Assembly: GCA_964641135.1 (NCBI GenBank)
Contig: CAZXJV010000028.1
Span: 1-29,383, forward strand
Direction of reading: 5' to 3'
Length of the DNA: 29,383 bases
Source: Teretinema sp964641135
GTDB lineage: Bacteria; Spirochaetota; Spirochaetia; Treponematales; Treponemataceae
Part shown: in pieces, positions 15,568 through 21,481 of the stretch
How positions within the stretch are numbered: the stretch's first letter is position 1
How the letters are laid out: each line of letters opens with the position of its first letter
The notes under the pieces: model-generated
Seen by the model: only the letters and a program-made list of their open reading frames with translations
What the model was told of the DNA's origin: nothing
Databases searched by the model: none
Position numbers and translations under genes: made by a program

Positions 15568-17586
15568 ATGGATTATATTAAAAGCCTTTTTAACAAAAAC
15601 TTTCTCGAATATGCCAGCTATGTTATAAGGGACCGGGCAATTCCTGATCTGGAGGACGGATTAAAGCCGGTACAGCGACGAATAATGCATTCGTTGTTTG
15701 AAATGGATGATGGAAAATTTCATAAGGTCGCAAATGTTGTTGGTCATTGTATGAAGTATCATCCCCATGGCGATGCTTCTATCGGCGGAGCACTTGTGGT
15801 GCTTGCCAATAAAGAACTCTTCATAGACCGCCAGGGAAATTTTGGTAATATTCTTACAGGTGATGATGCATCTGCGGCACGTTATATCGAATGCCGTTCA
15901 ACACCTCTTGCCAAAGAACTTTTATACAATCCCTCAATTACCAACTATGTTCCATCTTATGACGGCCGTAATAAAGAACCTGTCGCTTTTCGTGCAAAGC
16001 TTCCCCTGGTTCTTGTTCTTGGCGCAGAAGGTATTGCTGTCGGAATGTCGACACGGATTCTTCCCCATAATATTCGCGAAGTGATAGCGGCAGAAATTGA
16101 TTGTCTGGAAGGAAGACCCTTCACCTTGTATCCTGATTTTTTGTCCGGAGGTCTTGCTGATATTTCCGGGTATAATGACGGAAACGGGAAAATACTTGTA
16201 CGCGCAAAACTTGATACATCTGATGAAAAACGGGTTGTTGTCAGGGAGCTGCCATTTGGAAGCACTACCGAAAGTTTGATTGCTTCAATAGAAAACGCAG
16301 CACGTTCAGGAAAGGTAAAGATCTCCGAGATTAATGATTATACTACCGACAAGGTAGAGATAGAAATAAAACTGCAACGCGGTGTGTATACCGATGATGT
16401 CCTTGATGCTCTTTACGCCTTCACTGAATGTGAACAGTCTGTTTCCTGTAATTTGCTGGTAATTAAAGATAATTATCCTGTACAAATGACTGTTGGCGAG
16501 GTTATCAGATTCCATGCAAAACGTCTGGTTCAGATTCTGAAAGAAGAATTGGAGCTTGAACAGGCAACCCTGACTGACCGTTTGCATATGCGAACACTTG
16601 AACGCATATTTATCGAGGAACGCATCTATAAAAAGATTGAACAGATGAAAACGGCAGAAGGAGTTATCCAGTCTGTCTTAAAGGGTTTTGAACCCTTCCG
16701 TGCAGAGTTGATTCGCGATGTAACTGAGGATGATGTAGAACGTTTGCTCAAAATTCCGATTCGAAGAATTTCTTTGTATGATATAAACAAGAATCGTGAA
16801 GAAGTAAAACAGATCAATGATCGTTTATCGGAAATTAAAAAACTGTTGCGCAATCTTACAGCTTATGCTGTAACAACCCTTAAGGGCGTTTTATCGCGAC
16901 TTGATAAGGATGAAACGGCGAGAAAAACTGACCTTAAAAGCTTTACCAGGGTAGATGCGCGGGAGGCTGTCAATCGAGATACTCCTCTGCGATATGATCC
17001 GGAAACCGGATATCTTGGAACAGCTGTTTCAGGCGGTCAGGAAATTCTGAAGGTAACACCCTATGACCGCATAATTATTCTCAGAAAAAGCGGTGTATAT
17101 ACAGTAATGGATGTGCCTGAAAAACTTTTTGTTGATAAAGGTTTGTGGTATTGCGGTTTTGCCGAGAAAGAGGTTTTACAGAAAGTTCTTTTTACGACAG
17201 TATACCGGGATAAAAAGACTGGTTACCCCTGTATTAAACGTTGTCGCATAGATGGTTATATACTTAATCGGGATTATCTTATCGTTCAGGACTCGGCAGA
17301 GATACTGCTTGTTGCAACAAAGGAGAAATTCTCTTTCACCGTTTCGTACAAGCCGAAACCGAGAATTAAAACCCTCGCACAAACTTTCAAGGCTCAAGAC
17401 TATGCAGAAAAAGGTCTTAAAACTCTTGGTGTGCGTTTGGCACCCCGTGAAGCGGTCTCCTGCATGATTGATGAATCATCCGGTGGTCTTAAGAAAGCTG
17501 CAGAGGCAAAGGCTTCAGCAACGAAAACTGCCGCATCAGACAAGAAAAACAGCACTACAGTAAAGAGCAAACAAAGCAAAAAATAA
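15568..17586 (+). CDS. parC: DNA topoisomerase IV subunit A (type IIA, ParC-like)
   Basis: DNA-cleaving subunit of the type IIA topoisomerase, 672 residues (E. coli ParC 752). The winged-helix cleavage domain has the catalytic Y106 preceded by R105 (AARYIECR). The tower and coiled-coil domain follow, then a short C-terminal region at about 480-620 and a Lys/Ala/Ser-rich tail (about 630-672) that probably binds DNA or is disordered. It lacks a recognisable GyrA box (QRRGGKG), which supports ParC over GyrA. In the quinolone-determining region the sequence is HGDASIGG: A70 replaces the usual Ser (GyrA S83) and G74 replaces the usual Asp/Glu (GyrA D87). It is translated from the parE mRNA and followed by a strong terminator. 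Confidence 0.9.
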   Translation: MDYIKSLFNKNFLEYASYVIRDRAIPDLEDGLKPVQRRIMHSLFEMDDGKFHKVANVVGHCMKYHPHGDASIGGALVVLANKELFIDRQGNFGNILTGDDASAARYIECRSTPLAKELLYNPSITNYVPSYDGRNKEPVAFRAKLPLVLVLGAEGIAVGMSTRILPHNIREVIAAEIDCLEGRPFTLYPDFLSGGLADISGYNDGNGKILVRAKLDTSDEKRVVVRELPFGSTTESLIASIENAARSGKVKISEINDYTTDKVEIEIKLQRGVYTDDVLDALYAFTECEQSVSCNLLVIKDNYPVQMTVGEVIRFHAKRLVQILKEELELEQATLTDRLHMRTLERIFIEERIYKKIEQMKTAEGVIQSVLKGFEPFRAELIRDVTEDDVERLLKIPIRRISLYDINKNREEVKQINDRLSEIKKLLRNLTAYAVTTLKGVLSRLDKDETARKTDLKSFTRVDAREAVNRDTPLRYDPETGYLGTAVSGGQEILKVTPYDRIIILRKSGVYTVMDVPEKLFVDKGLWYCGFAEKEVLQKVLFTTVYRDKKTGYPCIKRCRIDGYILNRDYLIVQDSAEILLVATKEKFSFTVSYKPKPRIKTLAQTFKAQDYAEKGLKTLGVRLAPREAVSCMIDESSGGLKKAAEAKASATKTAASDKKNSTTVKSKQSKK

Positions 17587-17592
17587 AGTAAA

Positions 17593-17625
17593 CGGCAACC
17601 GTTTTTAACGGTTGCCGCTCTTTAT
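17593..17625. terminator. Bidirectional terminator between parC and fecR-like gene
   Basis: An 11-bp perfect stem (17593-17603 with 17607-17617) closes a TTT loop 6 nt after the parC stop, followed by CTCTTTATG. On the minus strand the stem is followed by TTTACTTTATTT, so it can also end the FecR operon, whose last stop is at 17683. Confidence 0.85.
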
Positions 17626-17682
17626 GTGAGGCAAATCGATGCCTTGATTGTTTGTTATATTTCAGCAGTTTGACACGAGTGA

Positions 17683-18369
17683 TCAGTCAATTACAAAATA
17701 CATCGTAGTTGTTCCCGAAGGCGATGTTGGTTTTGAAACACCGGGACCCGATCCGGGACCGCTTGCCCTGATAGGTGATCGTTCCTCGGTAGATGGAAGA
17801 TTTGATAATCGTATTGGATTGAGGTCCTGAAACAACATCGTTATGGGTCCTGTAACCGTTTCATCAAATAAGGCAAGTTGTTGCCCGGCATTTCCGATTC
17901 GGGACTGTCCAACAGCGCTTATATATAAAACCGAGCCCTGTGATATTCGCACAGTGTCACCTATTTCAAAAACAGTACCCCTGACAGACGCAGTGGCTAC
18001 CGGGCTGCGTACCGTAAACCCGTTTCGCTTGTTATCAAGGGGATTCACCTCTGCCTTGATATTTCCAACTTCGAGATACAGGTCTGTTTCCACAATATCG
18101 GATTTCTCTGTAAGTTCATTAAGGGTCATTCTTGTAAGTGGTTTTACTGAAATAACTGAAGCCCCCAATTTGATCGTTGCCTCTGACCGGAAACCTGTCG
18201 AGATCATTGTACCGGCCATAATTGTGTCTCCGACAGAAACAGTCCTCCATACTCCTCGGCTGTCCTGCATTTCTACTTTTCCGTTGACACTCATAACCTC
18301 GCCGTTCAGTGCAAGAACCGGTGATACGACAAGCATGGCGATAATAAGCAATGCTATGTATTTTTTCAT
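17683..18369 (-). CDS. Exported FecR-domain protein
   Basis: Exported protein of 228 residues with a signal peptide (about 1-20, LALNG region) and a FecR fold at about 25-150: GEVMSVNGKVEMQDSRG, then SVGDTIMAGTMISTG and a typical SPVATASVRGTVFEI segment. The C-terminal 50 residues are Ser/Pro/Gly-rich and look disordered, ending in TTTMYFVID. Classical FecR is a membrane anti-sigma regulator; this one has no membrane helix besides the signal peptide and no sigma factor beside it. It more likely acts as a periplasmic binding or structural protein. AAGGAG lies 7 nt before the ATG. It is the last gene of the OmpA operon, 63 nt after the barrel-like gene. Confidence 0.86.
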   Translation of the reverse strand: MKKYIALLIIAMLVVSPVLALNGEVMSVNGKVEMQDSRGVWRTVSVGDTIMAGTMISTGFRSEATIKLGASVISVKPLTRMTLNELTEKSDIVETDLYLEVGNIKAEVNPLDNKRNGFTVRSPVATASVRGTVFEIGDTVRISQGSVLYISAVGQSRIGNAGQQLALFDETVTGPITMLFQDLNPIRLSNLPSTEERSPIRASGPGSGPGVSKPTSPSGTTTMYFVID

Positions 18370-18399
18370 TTTCGAACTCCTTTAGTCCGTGAATTAACA

Positions 18400-18421
18400 C
18401 CCTGAACAAAATTGCTCAGGG
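18400..18421 (-). other. Small hairpin between barrel-like gene and fecR-like gene
   Basis: CCCTGA (18400-18405) pairs with TCAGGG (18416-18421) across a 10-nt loop in the 63-nt gap, about 30 nt before the FecR start. It has no T run, so it is more likely an mRNA processing or stability element than a terminator. Weak call. Confidence 0.3.
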
Positions 18422-18432
18422 CACAGTTCTTT

Positions 18433-19620
18433 TCAGAGATCAAGAATTGCCTTTAAGGCTACTTGATACTTCATATCATCATTGTTGGGAAACAACAGAT
18501 CGGTTCCAAGCTGAAAACGAAGGTCACTGGTTGCACTTACTGTTGCTCCAAGCGAAACCTCGGTGGCGTTATACAAACCGTCGTTATCGATCAGTTCTTC
18601 CTGGTTTATGAATACTTTCAACCCTGTTGAAAGGTTAAAACTTCGTGTCGGGTTGATATTCCATCCAGCTGAAATTCGAAAGAGATTTCCATACCCATTG
18701 CCGTACAAAGTGCCTGCCGGTTTATAGGTAACTGGAATAAATTCGGAAAAGATCGCATTGTTTGGTGGTGAATACAATAACTCTGTATAGACATGGTTTA
18801 TTGAACCCGGGAAAAAATCAAGGCGGGCAGTTGCAATACCCGAGAGGACAGAATAACTGGTGCCTTCATCCTCAAGAATACCATTTTCAATAACTGTGTT
18901 AAGTGAATAAAAAAGATTCTTTAATCCCAACGGCCCATTCAGCCCCAGGGTAAGAAAGATCGTGTGGATCGACTGTTCATAGTTATCCTGTAACATCGTG
19001 CGCAGGTCGAATTGTCCCGTCGCTTCTGCAATAAAATCAGAAGATCCAAGAAGCTCGGGAATTTGAATGGCAGCTTTTCCAATAATTCTGGATGATCCGA
19101 AAGCATACAGTTCCTCGGTTACAGATTCGGCGCGGTCATCGTTGGTCATCAGCAGGGCGCCTGAGCGCACATTCAATAAACCTGTATAACCGGCAAAGAG
19201 CTCCAGGTTCCCGAATCCAAATATACCGAAAAATTGTACACCGTCTGCTTTGGAATCAAGATATAAGCTCGAGGTATCGGAAACAGGAATACGGCCAATA
19301 TCCATCGTGATTGATTTTGCCGAGTCATTTGCAAGCTGAAAGGAAAGACGAAGAAGATCCAGATTGATTACAAGAGAATATTCGTTAGCCAATATTGGCT
19401 TGGTTGCAAGTATACTTCCTTCAATATCGAGCCGGCTGGTTCCATCATTGTTAAAGGGTGCTGAAACCCACAGTGTTGCCTTGTGGTCATAGTATAAACC
19501 AAAATCATCAGCAGATTTTGTTCCCACTGTGTTGTTCAGTTCCATTCCAAGATCAAAGGCCACTGCCTGTGTGATAAGGAGTATTGTCAGAAACAGTGCA
19601 AATAATAGTGTTTTTTTCAT
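18433..19620 (-). CDS. Exported beta-rich protein, probable outer-membrane barrel
   Basis: I do not recognise a named family. With the ATG at 19620 (AAGGA 8-9 nt upstream, 4 nt after the previous stop) the product has 395 residues and a clear signal peptide cut after AVA. The remainder is made of alternating polar/hydrophobic strands with frequent Gly/Asn turns and no membrane helices (for example YSLVINLDLLRLSFQLA, GLYNATEVSLGATVSA), as expected for an outer-membrane barrel of 14-18 strands. The last residue is Leu rather than Phe, so the C-terminal beta signal is atypical. The frame extends 52 codons further upstream without a plausible signal sequence; that longer version is rejected. It is the third gene of the OmpA operon. 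Confidence 0.78.
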   Translation of the reverse strand: MKKTLLFALFLTILLITQAVAFDLGMELNNTVGTKSADDFGLYYDHKATLWVSAPFNNDGTSRLDIEGSILATKPILANEYSLVINLDLLRLSFQLANDSAKSITMDIGRIPVSDTSSLYLDSKADGVQFFGIFGFGNLELFAGYTGLLNVRSGALLMTNDDRAESVTEELYAFGSSRIIGKAAIQIPELLGSSDFIAEATGQFDLRTMLQDNYEQSIHTIFLTLGLNGPLGLKNLFYSLNTVIENGILEDEGTSYSVLSGIATARLDFFPGSINHVYTELLYSPPNNAIFSEFIPVTYKPAGTLYGNGYGNLFRISAGWNINPTRSFNLSTGLKVFINQEELIDNDGLYNATEVSLGATVSATSDLRFQLGTDLLFPNNDDMKYQVALKAILDL

Positions 19621-19624
19621 TTTC

Positions 19625-20137
19625 TTATTCCTTCTCGGATCCAAGCAAGGCGTTAAAATAAGCTGCTGTTTCCTTGGCTCCGGGCGGATCCTGTAACACA
19701 ACTTCCGGATACAGTTCATAGAACCTGCCGAGTACACGTATAACATCCCGGCCTGAAAGAATATAATCAGGATCACGGTTGTTAATCCATAAACCTGTAT
19801 GCTTCAACTCACGGAAAGCATAACGCGGTGATTTGAAGATAGTCCAGAATATTCCACCTTTGATTTCATAGTGTTTCATAAGAAAAACAGAAACATTTTT
19901 TGCCTTCAGTGGTAAATCTGCCGCAGATCGATAGGGAAAAGATCCATAGCGGTCACAGAAGGTATATGCTTCGAAGGGTGTTCCGGAACGTCCCTCAGAA
20001 CTGGCAATCATGTAAGAGAAGTCCTTTAGATCGGCAACAGGTTTGTTCAGTATTTCTGTTATTACTGCGGCATCCTGGGCAACCAGCAGGGTTGTCAGCA
20101 TGGTGAGCAGTACCGGAATAAGTATAATTTTTTTCAT
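19625..20137 (-). CDS. Exported protein of unknown function, 170 residues
   Basis: I do not recognise this protein. A signal peptide (about 1-20, cleavage near VAQ/D) precedes a compact mixed alpha/beta region with several aromatic segments (TPFEAYTFCDRYGSFPYRSA, GGIFWTIFKSPRYAFRELK) and one cysteine. No lipobox is seen. Its ATG overlaps the stop of the OmpA-domain gene (ATGA), so translation is coupled, and the barrel-like gene follows after 4 nt. Being embedded between an OmpA protein and a barrel suggests an assembly factor, plug or periplasmic partner for one of them, but that is inference. Confidence 0.75.
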   Translation of the reverse strand: MKKIILIPVLLTMLTTLLVAQDAAVITEILNKPVADLKDFSYMIASSEGRSGTPFEAYTFCDRYGSFPYRSAADLPLKAKNVSVFLMKHYEIKGGIFWTIFKSPRYAFRELKHTGLWINNRDPDYILSGRDVIRVLGRFYELYPEVVLQDPPGAKETAAYFNALLGSEKE

Positions 20138-21222
20138 TGTGCATCCCCTTCATCCATGATGATGATTTCTACACGGCGGTTTTTTGATCGTCCTTCTGTA
20201 GTAGAATTATCTCCCAGCGGCTCCTGTGCACCTTTGCCTTCAATCATAATGGAACCTGATTGACGAAACCCTTTGGTCACCAGAAACTCTGCAACAGCTT
20301 GTGCTCTTTCGGTAGAAAGTTGTATCAGTTCATCCGTATCGGATTGTCCCGGATCGGCTGCATGACCTACTATTTTAAGTTCTCTGTTTCCAAGTGATTC
20401 AAGAATTGTTCCTACTTTCTCAATTTTTAACTGTTCAGCAGCAGTAAGACGTGCTGATTCGGGTTCAAATTGTATATTTTCCATCGACAATACAATTCCT
20501 TCATCAACCTGTTTGACCTGTATGTCTGCAACCTGGGCAGTTGTTATTTGCCTGCTGATCTCTGCAATGGTCTCCTTGCGGGCAATGTCCGCTATGGTTA
20601 CGATCAGTTCTTCAGTTACACGATGTGTCATGAGCGAAGAAGTATCATCAAACCGGTACTGAAGTTCTTCCGAGAGTTGGGTTTTTTTGGGGCTGCCGGA
20701 AACATTATCCCACCAGATATGCATCCGTGAGTAGCCGCTCAAGCGCTCTATTCCGCTTTGCTGGGCAATGGTTTTTGGAAGTATCAAAAATGGATGCCAT
20801 TCTGCAGCGATATAATCGTAAGATCTGTTGTCTATGGATCTTTTTCCGATGAACTGGTAGGTCACCATAACAGTGATTTCAACAGGTACCTGTATTCCGA
20901 ATCCGGCAAGGTTAATGCTGACTATTGCCGGCGCTTTCCAGCTGTCTCCCGGTTCAATGTTTCCTTTGGGGAACGATGGCAGATGCTGGATATACGGAAT
21001 CGTGCTTTGCCGGATAGCAACGGTTTCCTGAAGTACAGTCTGCTGCGTTGTTGACGGGGGTTTCTGTGCCCGTGTTGAAAGGCCTATAACAGATTCATGT
21101 ACCGTTATGGTGGTTTCATACTGTTTACCTGTGTTTGCTTGCCATGTAAACACTTCGGTATATGCAGAAGCTAAAACCAGTATACTGACGGCTGCTGCAA
21201 TCGCACACTTTTTCATGCTCAT
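20134..21222 (-). CDS. Exported OmpA-family protein with N-terminal beta domain
   Basis: Exported protein of 362 residues. A signal peptide (about 1-22) is followed by a beta-rich domain of about 200 residues, unlike the 8-strand OmpA barrel, and a C-terminal OmpA/MotB peptidoglycan-binding domain at about 245-357. That domain has the QFEPESARLTAAE start, GHAADPG, the conserved Arg in STERAQAV and the closing SKNRRVEIII. It probably sits in the periplasm or on the outer membrane and holds the peptidoglycan. Two ATGs are adjacent; the one at 21222 lies 6 nt after AAGGAG, the one at 21225 only 3 nt. It opens a four-gene operon and diverges from the CHASE2 cyclase gene. Confidence 0.88.
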   Translation of the reverse strand: MSMKKCAIAAAVSILVLASAYTEVFTWQANTGKQYETTITVHESVIGLSTRAQKPPSTTQQTVLQETVAIRQSTIPYIQHLPSFPKGNIEPGDSWKAPAIVSINLAGFGIQVPVEITVMVTYQFIGKRSIDNRSYDYIAAEWHPFLILPKTIAQQSGIERLSGYSRMHIWWDNVSGSPKKTQLSEELQYRFDDTSSLMTHRVTEELIVTIADIARKETIAEISRQITTAQVADIQVKQVDEGIVLSMENIQFEPESARLTAAEQLKIEKVGTILESLGNRELKIVGHAADPGQSDTDELIQLSTERAQAVAEFLVTKGFRQSGSIMIEGKGAQEPLGDNSTTEGRSKNRRVEIIIMDEGDAQ

Positions 21223-21240
21223 CATTCACTCCTTGTACCC

Positions 21241-21269
21241 ATTATATACTATAGCCTAAACCAGGAAAA
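21241..21269 (-). promoter_or_regulatory. Candidate promoter of the OmpA operon
   Basis: A perfect TATAAT (21246-21241) on the minus strand with a weak -35 (TTTTCC, 21269-21264, 17-nt spacer). The start site would be near 21234, giving a very short leader that just contains the AAGGAG ribosome site. A poor -35 with a perfect -10 is compatible with an activated promoter. Confidence 0.55.
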
Positions 21270-21352
21270 TATAAAGAAAAATTGTAAAATTTGTGTTATA
21301 AGTCGCTTTTTTGTTTTATTTGAAACGGTATATGCCAGATACATAGTTGATG

Positions 21353-21361
21353 TGTTATACT
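21353..21361 (+). promoter_or_regulatory. Candidate extended -10 promoter of the adenylate cyclase
   Basis: TGTTATACT is an extended -10 (TGn plus TATACT at 21356-21361) without a good -35 at 17 nt (TGCCAG). It implies a leader of about 114 nt before the cyclase ATG at 21482. A short frame begins with ATG only 5 nt past this -10. Confidence 0.45.
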
Positions 21362-21366
21362 GATTT

Positions 21367-21438
21367 ATGTCGTTACGGTCTGATAATTTGATGCTGGATA
21401 CTTCAATTTATCTGACAGTATTATATCACGGTCTTTGA
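21367..21438 (+). CDS. Possible 23-codon leader peptide upstream of the cyclase
   Basis: A short frame whose ATG lies 5 nt after the cyclase -10 element, the same spacing as at the leaderless genes here, and whose stop lies within the mini-hairpin GTCTTTGAAAGAC (21431-21443) that precedes a T run. Six of 23 residues are leucine. An open frame this short is common by chance (about one in three), so only its position makes it worth recording. No ribosome site precedes it. Confidence 0.2.
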   Translation: MSLRSDNLMLDTSIYLTVLYHGL

Positions 21439-21451
21439 AAGACTCTTTTTT
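21431..21451 (+). terminator. Terminator-like mini-hairpin in the cyclase leader
   Basis: GTCTTTGAAAGAC followed within 1-2 nt by a run of six T. The stem is short (4-6 bp depending on loop), so it would be a weak terminator at best. Its location about 30 nt before the cyclase ATG would suit attenuation. Confidence 0.25.
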
Positions 21452-21481
21452 CTTACTTTTTTGTTAACCGGGAGTACAAAA

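Larger units (their letters stand above)
21226..21481. other. 256-bp divergent regulatory gap, OmpA operon / adenylate cyclase
   Basis: A/T-rich and the longest gap in the window. It holds the OmpA-operon -10 at 21241-21246, a cyclase promoter candidate at 21353-21361, a 23-codon reading frame at 21367-21438 and a mini-hairpin with a T run at 21431-21451. I see no further gene and no clear long palindrome. Confidence 0.7.

Noticed and set aside
17683..18369. Classical FecIR-type iron signalling
   Set aside because: No ECF sigma factor or TonB-dependent receptor is adjacent, and the FecR protein lacks the cytoplasmic anti-sigma part.
17843..18385. Open frame of 180 codons on the plus strand
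   Set aside because: Antisense to the FecR-domain gene, which has a signal peptide, ribosome site and recognisable fold.
19621..19776. 52-codon N-terminal extension of the barrel-like protein
   Set aside because: It overlaps the upstream gene and would bury a textbook signal peptide; the ATG at 19620 has a good ribosome site.
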